Part shown: positions 24,104 to 36,141 of the stretch, piece after piece
Layout of the letters: the number at the start of each line of letters is the position of its first letter
Numbering within the stretch: the first letter of the stretch is position 1
Source: Scytalidium lignicola
Taxonomy: Eukaryota > Ascomycota > Leotiomycetes
NCBI GenBank assembly: GCA_002812745.2
Contig: NCSJ02000026.1
Coordinates: 170,798 to 234,797 of the forward strand
Length of the DNA stretch: 64,000 nucleotides
Direction: 5' to 3'
Notes under the pieces: model-generated
What the model saw: the letters and a program-made list of their open reading frames with translations, nothing else
What the model was told of the DNA's origin: nothing
Databases searched by the model: none
Translations under genes and position numbers: made by a program

Positions 24104-26838
24104 GATGTATGATAGCTATTAGATGCATGACACCACCCAATGCTCACAGCGCCGAAGCTCCCAGAACAGCCATGAACATCATCTCGCAGCGAAGATGCAA
24201 AATGAGAGGGTCAACAAAGGAAGAAAAGAAGACGAGAAGGAAAGAAGTTATATGAATCGCGTAAAAGATGTCAATGGTACATCCTTCTGACGACGTTCCG
24301 GAGCTTTCAGACTTGCCTCATACAGTAGCTTATGTGGTGTCCTGCAGTGCTGAATGGCTGGATTCGAGCCCCTCGACCTAGGAAAAATCGATCCCATGTC
24401 GTAGTAGCCCACTCTTTGTTGGGGTGGAGGACGAACTACACACGCTACAGTACAAGGGACAGTCGGTACACGCGGGCGCAAAACCCCACAACCGGAGATG
24501 CCACTGAACCTTTTCACGTAACTGTCCAGTAACTAGACATGTACTCCGTACCTGCAACGCAACAACCACTTGCACCAGGAGCCATCTCTAGGAACCTCGG
24601 CCTCCACAAAACCGTCATGTCGAGGAGATTGATGGAGGGGCAGAGCAAAAAAGGCAAAAAGACATCGCTTATATCAGCCTATCAGTGTGGAGAGAACGCG
24701 AGATACGTCGTACTTGCGTACTTGTGCTTGTTGCTTCTGGGGAGGATCATGGTGGAGAAAGGCCACGAGGGCGACGAGGGTTTGTTGGTGGGATGGGTGC
24801 TCGGGAAGCCCAGCAGCTACGAACAGCTACGAACAGCTAATTACGAACCAGCCATCATCGCTTCGCAGCCGAGGAAGGGCAACATCGCCGAAACTTCCAT
24901 CATGCTTCTCGTGCTTCTTGTGGCTTCTTGTGCCTCTCGTGCCTCGCTATTGGACCACTTGTTCCCTTTTCGATGTTGGTCCAAAACCTACCAGACCCAA
25001 GGAAGCACGAAGCAGGAAGTAGGCAGAACGGATCTTGGGGCTTCCGATGCAGGTTCGCTCGTACAGGACAATACATACAAACGGTCTTTGACGCGCTAGG
25101 CTCTAGACGATGACTTTCGTGCTGTACTGTACCGGTAATACAAGTCAATCATCTTCAAAGCGAACATGTTTCAGTGTTTCACGCAGGACTTCAACCGAGA
25201 GTGAAGTGTCGAGGATGATACTGTAACTTCCTTTCTCTTTTCATGACCTTCGGAGTCCGGGTCTGTACAGTAATATTCTTCATTGACTGCGGTGGATGGT
25301 GGATGGGTGTGTGATGGCCTGGAAGTGCGGGCCTATGCGAGCGACCTCCCTAAAGCAGATCTTCGCCCCGAGATACAGGACCGCCTCGGTTGCCTACCAC
25401 ACCTGCCCCTTCTCCAGCGACACGACGCGGTCTGGCAGTAGTAATACTCCATTTTTAATAATCACGTACTGTAATTACAAATTCAAATTAAAAAGGGGAG
25501 CTAATTTAATCAAAAACCCAGAGAATCAGGAGGTTCTTGAAAGAATATGCGGGTATCACTGAAATTATCACTCCTTATGACCTACGAATATACGTGTCTG
25601 TATATATAGGAATTGTAGGAAATGAAAACTGCCAGGTTTCAATCCAGGAATCTGGCACAAGAAGTAGTTCTTGAAGCCCGGAATGGGTAGATGGACCACG
25701 TATATCGACCTTTCGATTGGGATTATATTCAAAACATTCTCCCTATCAAAAAATCCTCCTAATCTCCAACGTAGATCCCCTCTCCCTTTCCATTTCATTC
25801 ACCCCCCAAAATCTCTCCAACGCCACCGAAACATATACCACATAGGTATGTTATATACGTTTTTTATATAAAAAATAAGAATATNAAAAAGAAAATTAAC
25901 CAAAAAAGGGAGAAGGGAGGGTATCCAGAAAAGAAGAAAGAAAAACTCCACAATATACTCTGTCCCCTAAGAAGGCCCACTCCAACTGCCACCCCAAAAA
26001 AGGGCAAGGTCACAGGGAGCAAAGCACGCCTGGGAAAAAAAAAATGTCAAGATTACAGCCAAAAAAAAAAACAAAAAAGATTTTCAATTCAGAAAGCCGC
26101 CGACCCCCCTCCCATCCCCCCTTTCCCAATTATTTTGTTTCCTCAAAGAAATAACACCTATTTTTAAGCACCAAGCCCAAGCACCCCAATTCCCCCCGGA
26201 GAGAGAAAATGAAAAGGGAGGGGTGAAAAAAAGACACAACCAAGAAAGGAATAAGGCTGATGGAGGGGGAAAATTTCGAGTCAAGACTGGTAGGCGTCGA
26301 TGTATGTGTGTATAATGTCGTATATGTGCGTGCATGTGTATTGGTGTGTATGCGAGTATTTCGAATGTTGGCATCTCCAATATCCATTTAACATATCTAG
26401 CTCTGGGTTGGTGATGGCCGTTTTTTAGCTAGAGGCGGGGATGGAACTAGAGTTAAGCTGAATGTCCTACAGAGAGAGGACGGCACGGCGTGACGCGCTA
26501 TCATTTCCACCCCAAGGATCGAGAGCCTAGTTTGGAGAGACCGAGGAAGCTGTTTCAGCGTGGAACGGTGAGAAATAGACTGCATCAAGTAGCCCATTAC
26601 TTTTCGCATTCCTCTTATCGGCGCGGAGTTTCTGTATGGTGGAGATCGGGAGCATCGTCCTATTTTCGCATCATATCGTTGAAAAAGTCCTCGCAGGCCG
26701 CTTACAACAAACAGCGTGAGAACTACCAACAGAACCCCGTTGTCTCATGAAATGAGCATAGAAGGGGAAAATATATCCACCTTATATGAGTAATCAAAGA
26801 TTTCAAGCAAAACGCTTGCTGGATCCAACTTTCCCTCC
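24104..26838. other. Gene-free spacer between ABC transporter and Zn2Cys6 factor
   Basis: 2.7 kb. It holds the ABC transporter promoter (right of 24103) and the 3' side of the Zn2Cys6 gene. From 25885 (an N) to 26380 it is low-complexity, A-rich and C-rich. A 186-codon open frame at 24539-25099 (+) has no domain and biased, repetitive composition; I do not call it. TACTCCGTA and TACAGTA strings occur near 24430, 24541, 25130 and 25265. Confidence 0.55.
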
Positions 26839-29207
26839 TCAAGTGACCAAGAAATCCATCCCCATATCATGCGCAATACTCTGCCAATCCCAACTCCGCT
26901 CATCCCTCGCATCCATAAGCTCCCACACCTTCTCCAGCAAGGCAAGCGCATTCTCCGAATTGCGCAGCCGTGTGTAATTCCTGATCGTGCGAATCGCTTC
27001 ACGGATTGGCTCCCTTTGCTCCTCCTCGAACGCCGCACACCCAATCACGAACGCAGGCGCGAGCAAGAGCGTCTGTGCCGGGTCATTGGCAGGAAAACGC
27101 TTGAGCAACTTCAGACCGTCGTCGACGGCATCCTTGATGCGATCGTCGGGCTTCCAGTCTGTCTTCTTGGGCGGGTAGATGGTGCGGAAGAGGTAGACCC
27201 ACATCATTTGCTTGTAGAGCATGCCGGCCACGTCGCGAGAGTCGCCCTTCGGGTGGGGAGGTTCCCAGACGCGGATACCGGTGTCGATTTCGACGGCTTG
27301 GTAAAGACAGTTGTAGTCTACCGCTGGGTCTTTGCCGGCTATCATGTTTTGTCTGATCACGTTGCGGATGCTGGTTGTTTTGGACATATAATAAAACAGG
27401 CCGTCGGTCACACCTAGGAGACGGGCGGTATCACTGGCTATTACATTCGAGGGATGGATTAAGTCTGCGGCGGAGAGACCGAGACGGGCCCGGCCTTGAA
27501 TGGGCAGGGAGATTAACTCGTCTGCGAAGATGTGGTACTGGAAGAACTCCCTGATGAAGTCAAGGAAAGGACCTTCGTCCGGAGGACTCTCTTTGATGAG
27601 GCGTTGGTAGCCCTGTAGGTGTAGATGATGCTGGCCGCAAGGGTCTCCTTCAGCAAGCGTTTGCATGACCCGACAAAGTATTTGACCATACCGCGCGGAT
27701 ATGATGGTACTCCTGTCCTGGTTCTGACCTTCCCTCTCAATATCCAGATTAAACTCCTTCAAGGCTTCATCATGGTGTAATTGAGAACGTTCCTTCAAAT
27801 CCTCCACGGTGATGTCTGGATGATCACGCAGCCAATCCAACACATACTGCTCGTTATAATCCATATGCTTACTAGACAAAGCAAGGATGGAATGCATGAG
27901 ACCCAGATGCTCAACCGCCATAGGCAACAACATATTCTTGAAAGCACAGCGGCCATCATCTTCAACCGTAAAGATAGACGCTAGCCTGTAAATGTAATGC
28001 TCAAAGAACAGTTTATCTACGGCCGTGTCCACACCGTGAACTACTGGGGGTAGCTTATTCAATGTGGGGATACTCAACTTCCGCAGCTTGGTGGCTGTTG
28101 TCGTCGTTGCCACCAGTCTTTCCGCCGCGCTAGGATGGTGAGGGTGACTTTGCCAGGAAGACTTCCTACCTTCGGTACTCTTCTTGTCCTTTCCGCTCTT
28201 CCAGATGGTCTTCTCGTGATAGCCTTCACAAATGACAGCATTCTTCTCACAATTGTTGCCTGAATCAGAAAATTTAGCTGATTGCGTGCTAGAAAAGAGG
28301 GAAAAGAAGGAATTTTAAAAATTAAAAAAAGGAGCAACACTTGCAAACGCTTACATTTTGGTTTTGCTTCGTCACATTTCTTCTTCCGCTTCCTGCAGGT
28401 GATACAACCGGTCTTCGACCTGCCCTTGACGATTTTGGCATCACTCGCAGGCGGCAATGGATTCTTCCTCGGTCGTCCTCTTGGTCGTTTGAATAAGCTC
28501 ACCGAAGCCAAAGAGCGTTCTACTGCCGGAGCATCGAGTATAGCGGATTCCTCCAGGTCCCTCATATCAATCTCCTCATCGAGTGGTTCCGGCTTTGGAT
28601 CTAGGAGAGTGTCTTCATCAGCCATTTCCTCGTCGTCATCCACCTCAATTTCAGGTTCGGTCTGCAGCCGCTGGCGAACTAGCTCTTGGTCCACCGACAA
28701 GTGCCATGTTAGGTCATTGCCAGTCGTAGATGACGGCAACGTGGTGATAACAGTCGGCATAGGCGATTGTCTGGCATCTGGCGTAGTATTCTCCATGCTA
28801 TTTCTCATATCCAAGCTTGGGCTTGACACGGGAGGGACATTGTCACGGACAGCCTGGGCAGGAAGCTGCCGTTGTAATTGACTGCACGCATTATTATTAT
28901 TAGTAGCGTTAGTAGTAATAGCAGTCGCAGCAGCATGATTCTTCGAGGATGAGGATGATGTGTGAATGCGACGACGAATTGGCCTGCGAAAGACTCGAGG
29001 GCCAGGGAAACGTCCCAAGGCGGAGCGAATATTGGAGAGCGGCGCAGTGTGGGTTGTAATCTCCTGGAAGTCATCGTCCTCCATGTCTGGATCTGGCTCA
29101 ACCCAGGACACATCTACATCTATATCCGCGGTAGTGTCGTGTAGACCATCCTGAGGAGGCGGCGGTGCGTGATCCTGATCCCGATCCCGCTCCTTCTCTT
29201 TCTCCAT
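26839..29207 (-). CDS. Zn2Cys6 transcription factor with AT-hook
   Basis: Nuclear regulator. Model: exon 1 29207-28355, intron 28354-28260 (95 nt, GTAAGC...TTCAG), exon 2 28259-26839; about 757 aa. The first 230 residues are disordered and acidic. An AT-hook (KRPRGRPRKNP) at about 242-252 precedes a Zn2Cys6 cluster of perfect C-x2-C-x6-C-x6-C-x2-C-x6-C spacing that begins GCITCRKRKKKC; the intron splits the codon of the fourth cysteine. A linker EGYHEKTIWKSGK follows. The C-terminal half matches the fungal-specific regulatory domain type (Fungal_trans_2), e.g. LFFEHYIYRLASIFTVED and MAVEHLGLMHSILALSSKHMD. I cannot assign a named ortholog or target pathway. The 5' side is CT/GA-rich low complexity. 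Confidence 0.9.
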
Positions 29208-31987
29208 TGCGACCGATGTCCAACCAAAGACGGCACCGCGAAACCGAGATGATGACTGATCCTTCCTGACTCCTCCTCCAACAACACCATCTGCCCAAAG
29301 ACTCTCTCACACACTCTCTCTCGCGCTTTCTCTGCTCTCTCTCTCTATTTTTACCAACCACGGCAACAACAACAACAACAACGGTGGAAGGAGTGGAAAA
29401 GGTGGGGAGAAGGGATGGAGGGGGAGGAAAATAGCAGCATCCAGGGAGGTCTCTTGTTGGTGGAGCGGGAGTTGTATATATGAACTGCAGACCCGTTTCT
29501 CGTGTCGGCTGGCTAACGTTGAGAGGGACGGGGCCGGGGGGAGGGAGGCTTAAGAGGACCAATTCGCGGGGACAGGGATTCTGGCTGGTCGCTCTAGGAC
29601 GTGCGCGCCGAGAACGTCTCCAGGGCGGAGGCTTTATTCCCTATCTTTTCTTTTTCTCTTGGGCTCTGCCACTTGTCAACAACTAGCTACTGTAACTCTG
29701 ACTTTACTAGCCTTTGTCTGTGTTGATTGAGAAATGCACGGACGTGGCCCTCGGTCCCGAGAGTTCTGAACTGAGCGTACTGAGCTAAATTAAATTACCG
29801 GGACGGGTGTCTGAGGGTTTGAGGGAAGCGGAGAAGAGCGAGGAGGAGAGCGAGATACTCCGTACGGATATACGGTTTTATGCTGCAGCACAATAGTGCA
29901 ATAGATGTACCTTACAGTGGAGTTTCGCAATGAATAGCTTGGTTATACAGTAGATACATACAGAAGTCACACACACATCTACACATCCACACAATCCACT
30001 CCATCCACACCTAATACACCGTGGCGGCCGAGACATTCTCTCTTTCTCATCTAGGTTTAAGCAGCCACATGGAGAAAAGAAAGAAAGAAAGGCAGGTGAA
30101 ATTGTTCGCAACCCCATCGAAACATCTCTTAACGGCGTGCTGGGGAGGCAAGCCAGTAGGGAGCTCCCAACTGCCCCCGACTGGCCCTGCACCCTTTTTG
30201 CAGTAAACCTTTGGGGGGAGCGTCCCGGCAGTCATTGCATGCGTCGTGCAGCATACGCTGGATGGGCCGCGATAGGTACCAGAAGGCTGCGAGAGGAGTC
30301 GGTCCTGCACGATAATTCATTCCCTCGATCGTCGAGGCCACGATTAGTCTAGTCCCAGCTGCCGTGACATTGGAGCTGTACTGTACATCTACTGTACTGT
30401 ATCATTAACTATCCGTCATGTATCGTCATTCTCAACTGCGACGGTACCACACAGTAGGCGGCCGCTCTTCTCTTCTACTGTGTACAACTGCACGTACGGA
30501 GGAATTGCTATGCCCGTACCTTCCGAGCTTGTCCTTATCTCCCGAGGCCCACCATATGGCGATCGCTGATCCACTTTCTGGAATTTCTCCACCGGCAGCC
30601 AGAAGCTACCCTACGTACGGTATTGTACGGTGTCACAGTGTTTACGGTGTTGAACGGTACTGTACCGTATGTACATCAGTGCTGGAAGAGCTAACCAACG
30701 GTGGGGTTCTGGGTCGGGAAGACCCCTTTGGTGCGATGGTTAGTGGCTCCCGTTAGCGGCTGAGGGATGGGTTAGTGGATTGTTTCGTGGCGGGTTTAGT
30801 GGGTTCTTGGGTGCCGTTCTAGCGATTCTTTAGGGATCCGGGCTAGTGCTTTTGGGGTGACCCAGTGCGCCCAGTGCTCCCTAATTGCTGCCATGTCTCT
30901 CTCTCTCTGTCTCTGAGCACCACCAGAGCCAACCAGCTGCCCACCTGAAGGAGCAACCAGAGTAAGCTTACATGTAACTTACCGTACATGATGGGATCAA
31001 TGCGTGTGACTCTGGGGTTCTTGAGCTCGTGAGTGAGTGCTGCATTCGAATACAGTCTACAGAGTGGTACTGCACTGTTCTGTATCGTGTGTATGTACTT
31101 TAAAAGAGACTCATCAGATATCGCCATCGCTGTGGAGAAGAACGTCTTTCGCTGATCAATCTTCAATCCCCTTCTCCCACCCCACCACACACCCCTTTTT
31201 TTCTCCATCGTGGGAGCTTGCTTGCTTGCTGCAACAGTACCGTAGACACCAAGTGGAAGAGAAGGAGCAAGACAGGTTCTCTTGTGGCTTGCCATCTCTA
31301 ATCAATCAAGCAGTCAATCAATCAACCAGCATGTGTTTTCGGGCTTGCGGCATTGAGAGCAGGCATCTCGATCTCCCAATGCCACCCTTTGTGCCAAAAC
31401 CTGCACAGCCCGCGAATCAGACCACCACCACAGCAAAGCCCTGGCAATACTGTAACTGTAACTGTATATTGCGACCCTACAGAACGACTGCAGACTTGCA
31501 TTCCAGACTGGCACGACACCGCACGAGCTAGGGACAAGCCCTCGACCCTCTCGTCCGTCTAATGATCTGCTTATTAACTGAACCCATGCCCAAAGGGAGG
31601 GAGCAGGGTGTAGGACGCCCCCCCTAATTCGCAAGTGGACGGCATCCCGACAACCTGGTTTTCAATGCGAGCCACATGGGTTCCCGAAACGAGCAGAAAC
31701 CAGGCATTTTCATCATCATCGTTGATGTCCCTTGGGATTAGGATTAGATGATTTCCCCTTTCTCGTCTACCGTAGTGGTTTACAGTAGTCCAGACTGGAC
31801 GATCTGGTTATCTGGCTGGGTGTGCTACAGTGGGTTAGAGGATGGAGAAGGAAGATGCAATTCACGAACGGCCGAGGTGCAGAAAAAAGCCACTGTGAAT
31901 CATACCATCTCGCGCCTGGTCGACGTGCAGCATCTCGCTTTTTGACGTATACCAAATCTAAACTTATTAACCATTAGCTTGCGGATT

Positions 31988-31988
31988 T

Positions 31989-32019
<31 letters not shown>

Positions 32020-32032
32020 TGTATATGTGTAC
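31988..32032. repeat. GT microsatellite
   Basis: An uninterrupted run of GT dinucleotides followed, after one G, by a second GT run and a TATGT-rich tail. Complementary CA-rich tracts lie at about 32205-32230 and 33929-33960. Confidence 0.9.
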
Positions 32033-33924
32033 TTGTATGTGTGTATGTACAGTACAATATCCAAGAATACGGAAAGAGGAATGCATGGTGCTACACAAGC
32101 CATGACCATAAAATATGCAATTCCCACTTCCTTCATATCTCAAACACACTTCCCCCCCCAAATGCCGCATCCTCCGAAGGGTCTAATTATTGCATTGTGC
32201 ATACACGTACACACGCGCACACACACATACCNAAAAAAAGGGTGTCAACTGGAACGGACGAACAATCCCCAAAGTAGAAGCATCTGCGAAGAAAAAAAAA
32301 TACAAAAAGCAAGCAATTATTAGTCGACTGCGACGATGATTCTTGCTTTGGAAAGAATTTTGGAAACGGGCATACAGTACACAAGTACATACATGTCCGT
32401 GTGTACTATAGATCAGCCGAAACGGCCAGATTGTAAGATTTAGCAAAAAGTCAGGTCATGGTTGTAAAAAGCTTCGGTTATTATTGTATTACAGTACTTA
32501 TCCCGTGCTGAACAAGTCCTGAAAAGAGAGAGAGAGAGAGAAAACAGTCAAGAGGTCGAATAGCAGATATGGTTTTTGATGTGAGCCATCAGAGTTAGAA
32601 AATGATTCCCTGTAATGTGAGGTCTTACAAAAACGGTGCAAGGTTACAGCACAGCGGCGATCCGTTACAGTACACAGTAAACCTGCAGTTTTGAACTGCA
32701 AGTTTGTTCAATATAATACTTTGTACCTCTGTACCTCCGTACTGTACATACTTACATAAGACGGTAACTTCTTCCAAACGGTGCCTGAGAAGCAAGGTCA
32801 TATATGATACACTTCCTATTGGGTCCCTGAGACCTGGGGCGGGTCGCCTTTGACCGCCCCCTACCATACCAAGCTTCCCTTACCTGTTTACGTCCAAGTT
32901 TGCTTTTTTCCTTCATCCCCACTCAAATATAGTCTGTTCAATTCAAATTTCACTGACTCGGCAGCGACCTTCTCCAACGTTAGTCCTGATTCAAGCTTAT
33001 CTACCCGTGTCTACGTACATGTACTGTGTATCATCTTTTCCTCCTTACGCCACGATAATCCACTTTCGCAACTGTACGATAGTACAAGTCCAGACTGATT
33101 TTGAATGCAACGGCCATCCTCCTTGAAATTAAAGAAAAGAGAGTCAATAGCTATCAGAATCCATATTTTGGATACTCATAATCAAAGTCAAAATGTACCC
33201 ACTCCCTTGCAATTAAAAGTAATCCTACATAAAGTCCATGGTGCAAAAGCGGGTAAGCAACCCAGTGAGGTTTTTAAAAATTATTACTGTACCGTACCGT
33301 CCCGTCGTCCCCTCAGCTTTATGCTTGCGAAAAAGAAAGNAAAAAAACCCCCCCCGCGAATGTTGCCGAGAAGAGATGGAAGATGATGATTTGATGGGTA
33401 AATTTAAATATAAAAATATTGAGGGGTTCCTTATTCGGGTTGTACTCGTCTCCTCTCTCCTCTCGGTGGCGTTCTTGGTCTCTGCTCGTACACAGTAATG
33501 ACCGCTTTTTCTGGTCCCAGTTATTACTTCTAATGTGGAGAAACTTGATACTGTAGGAGAACTTTTTTGATATGCTGCAAGTTAATTACCCGACGACATC
33601 AGTAATGATACTGGTATTCTTTTTGATAGCGACTGTACAGTTGTAATTACTACACTGTGCTGTAATTAGTCCCGATACTGATATGGTTTTCTCCGCCGAG
33701 TTTACGGCCCAAGCCTTGGGTGACCTTCCATCTTCCGAAACGTCGTAGTGTTAAATGGTAGCACGGAGCACGATCCCAAAGATGGCAATCCGAGCATCTG
33801 GGAAGAAAGTGAAGGGGGTGCCTGGCCTGGAATCATTCTTGTAACTATCGATTCTTTTCTCTGCAGCTGACACACTCAGCTCTCTTCCCAGCGGGTCCTA
33901 TCTTCATCATCCCGCTATCTCCTT

Positions 33925-33927
<3 letters not shown>

Positions 33928-33960
<33 letters not shown>
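33928..33960. repeat. CA microsatellite
   Basis: About sixteen CA dinucleotides in an unbroken run, followed by GTGCGCGCG. Confidence 0.9.
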
Positions 33961-33967
<7 letters not shown>

Positions 33968-35559
33968 GCGAAGTGCATACCTGCAGGTGGGTTAATACCC
34001 GTCGAGCAACTGCCGAACCATGTCCCTCCAATGACGTTGAACAGGTCTGCATCAGCCTTATCGTCAAAGCACGATTATATCATCGATAAGGCCCAATTCA
34101 TGCCGGCACTGATGAAGGTGGTGGTTGCTTCAACCTTCAACCTTCAACGTTCACAACGGCCAGGCCTGCTGAGTACTGTACAAGCAACTACAACAACCAC
34201 ACCATCACAAACACAAATACTCTACTTCGCAGAAGTACTTATGTACACTATCACGACTAGTTAGTCGAGGCAACTTCTAGACCTTCCAGGTGCAATTAAA
34301 GGCGTAATGTGGCGTCCATAAGTTGACGATGGTCTAAGGCAGCCAAGTAGTGGACCGAGGACAACCAAGGTATTCCTTCTCATAGCTTAAAGATCGTGAT
34401 CTGCCAAGAGCGAGAGCAGATACGGTATGGAGTACGCAGTTAAAGTTTCGCCGCATAATCATCCACGCTAATTTTCAATGCCGCTAACTGTTGCAGCTTA
34501 TCTTTGCTAAAGGTGGAAATCAGATTCAGCGAACTGAGAGAAAAAAGGTAAGACACAAGGGTACTTCCCAGTCCCCTACTGCACAGTGCTTGGACCAGGT
34601 ACCATTATTGTACCCTCCTTTTTTTTTTTAACAGATTCGGGTGTCGTATTTCAGCCAATGAATGCCCTGTCTTCTCTTGAAAAGCTAAGTAACGTAAAGT
34701 CGCATTGTTTTTCAAGCTATTCCTTCGTTCCCGTCATTTCAACAAAAAGAGTCAGATCTGCCCTTTTCTTTGTTTCGCGTCATTAGTAATGCTCGCTTGC
34801 CGTCCCGTTCCGGTACAGTTTCCCACTGCTTGGGATCGAGATCGTAGGCGGGCTTGCTACTTGCGGTAGTTTGACAGTTCTGCATTTCCATTAGTGTTTT
34901 TTGCTGTTTGAGAGTGACGATCTCCAAATTCCCAAGTGGACGGATTAACTTGTGGCTTGTGAGATGTACAGTACTTCAACTGTAAGAAGAAGATTGGATT
35001 GAAGGCCTGGGTTGTTTTTTTTTCCTTGCTGCATTGATTTAATGTGCTCCAAAAGTGCCGCTTTCTGCAAGATGGTACTCCGTATTGACGGTAAGATGCG
35101 ATTCTGCAAATTTGATTCGTGCCGTCCCCCCCCCCCTCATTCATCCATCTACAGCAGCCACTGCACCAATATATGAAGCATGGCTGTGGCACGCACCGCA
35201 CCCCGCGTGCTAACCCCTTTCTGTTTATCCATTTTTGGATAAAACCGGGGAGAACTTGCAGAAGGAACTACAGTAAGGAGTTCGGATTACATTAGAACTG
35301 TACATTAAGTTAAGTTACATTACCATTTATCTAAGTACGGGTTTGATCGCTGCTTTACGCTACCTCGACCGCTCGTTTGATACTGCCGCTGCTTATGATC
35401 CATGGACGTAGACTTTAAAACTCCTACCATGAGTTTTCCCTTCTAGAGTAGATTGGGTCTAGCAAACAATAAAGCAGTCAGAAAATTAGTTCTAGAAGTA
35501 ATTGCAATAAGTAATTTATTACCAATCGGATATCCAATGATGGGGCGATAGCTCAGTTG

Positions 35560-35613
35560 GTAAGCGAATTCAGCTCCCTTGGGAAGTCAATCACCGTACT
35601 AATACTGTTAAAG
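35560..35613 (+). other. mRNA-type intron-like insert in the tRNA D-loop
   Basis: 54 nt beginning GTAAGC and ending AAAG, with TACTAAT at 35597-35603 placing a branch A 11 nt before the final AG. Length, donor, branch and acceptor all match the spliceosomal introns of neighbouring genes (47-65 nt). Its removal joins AGTTG to GGAGAGC, the exact eukaryotic tRNA-Phe D-loop. Because the insert starts with G the A box remains complete. Confidence 0.7.
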
Positions 35614-35632
35614 GGAGAGCGTCAGACTGAAG

Positions 35633-35656
35633 TAAAACTTCTTTCTACAGATAGAT
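35633..35656 (+). other. Canonical tRNA intron
   Basis: 24 nt between positions 37 and 38 of tRNA-Phe, the standard site cut by the tRNA splicing endonuclease. CTTC inside it is complementary to the anticodon segment GAAG, as in other tRNA-Phe introns. Confidence 0.85.
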
Positions 35657-35692
35657 ATCTGAAGGTCACTGGTTCGATCCCGGTTCGGCCCA

Positions 35693-36141
35693 CATATTTT
35701 TTAATCCCTTTTTTTTTTCTTTTCNAAAAAATGTAGTTTAGTGCATGTTATTTACCAGATTACATAGGAACAAGCCATTTCGTACACTAGTCGACGATCT
35801 CGAGCTTTGAACAACATCATCTCGACGATGCCCAAGGCTTAGTATGATCTGATTCGTGATTCATCTACAAACCTAGGAAGGTTAGTAGGAAAGCGCTTTG
35901 TTATCCGAAAACGAAGAAAAAGCAAAGTTCCTCTTCCGAAATTCTGGTAGGAACTGCTACGGTGTATTGTATCACGAACGCTGGGATTAGGAAAATGGAG
36001 TTAGGTGAGTCTTTGGTATTTTGATTTTTGGTTCTGGGAGAGATGTGCTGGGACTCTCTTTGCTTAGTACAGAATAACATATTATTCTCTTCGTATTATT
36101 ACGGTCTTAAGGATTGTGACAAGTAGAGTCATCTTGCAATA
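35693..36141. other. Spacer between tRNA and Ku70
   Basis: Poly-T terminator tracts just after the tRNA (from 35697), an N at 35725, then unremarkable sequence up to the Ku70 stop. No gene seen. Confidence 0.6.

Larger units (their letters stand above)
29208..35541. other. 6.3-kb gene-free region rich in simple repeats
   Basis: The longest stretch without a supportable gene. It contains GT/CA microsatellites (31990-32030, 32205-32230, 33929-33960), a GA run (32527-32541), three Ns next to A-runs (32232, 33340 and, beyond it, 35725), and many copies of TACTGTAC-like palindromes (30376-30402, 30615-30675, 31060-31085, 32495, 32665-32755, 33010-33295, 33640-33660, 34180, 34960). All open frames are short, low-complexity and lack domains. 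It may hold a long 5' regulatory region of the Zn2Cys6 gene or non-coding transcripts; the sequence does not decide. Confidence 0.5.
35542..35692 (+). tRNA. tRNA-Phe(GAA) with two insertions
   Basis: Mature parts: acceptor 35542-35548 with 35685-35691 (six of seven pairs; G4 faces G69), D-stem GCTC/GAGC, anticodon stem TCAGA/TCTGA (35622-35626 and 35658-35662, perfect), anticodon GAA at 35629-35631, variable AGGTC, T-arm ACTGG-TTCGATC-CCGGT (35668-35684), discriminator A at 35692. T-runs for Pol III termination start at 35697. A box TAGCTCAGTTGG (35549-35560) and B box GGTTCGATCCC (35671-35681) are intact. Two inserts: 54 nt in the D-loop (35560-35613) and 24 nt at the standard position 37/38 (35633-35656), whose CTTC can pair with the anticodon GAAG. 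Removing both leaves exactly 73 nt. Without D-loop processing the tRNA could not fold normally, so it is either a pseudogene or a novel split-processing case. Confidence 0.85.

Noticed and set aside
24350..24400. B-box-like GGATTCGAGCCCC suggesting a tRNA
   Set aside because: No matching acceptor, D-arm or anticodon arm could be folded around it on either strand.
24539..25099. 186-codon open frame on the plus strand
   Set aside because: No recognisable domain, repetitive composition (for example repeated GAACAGCTAC), overlapping open frames in other phases, and no splice or promoter context.
31988..33960. GT/CA runs as telomeric repeats
   Set aside because: They are plain dinucleotide microsatellites; no TTAGGG-type units are present.
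35542..35692. CRISPR-like or ribozyme reading of the structured repeat region
   Set aside because: All paired segments are explained by a tRNA-Phe cloverleaf plus two inserts.
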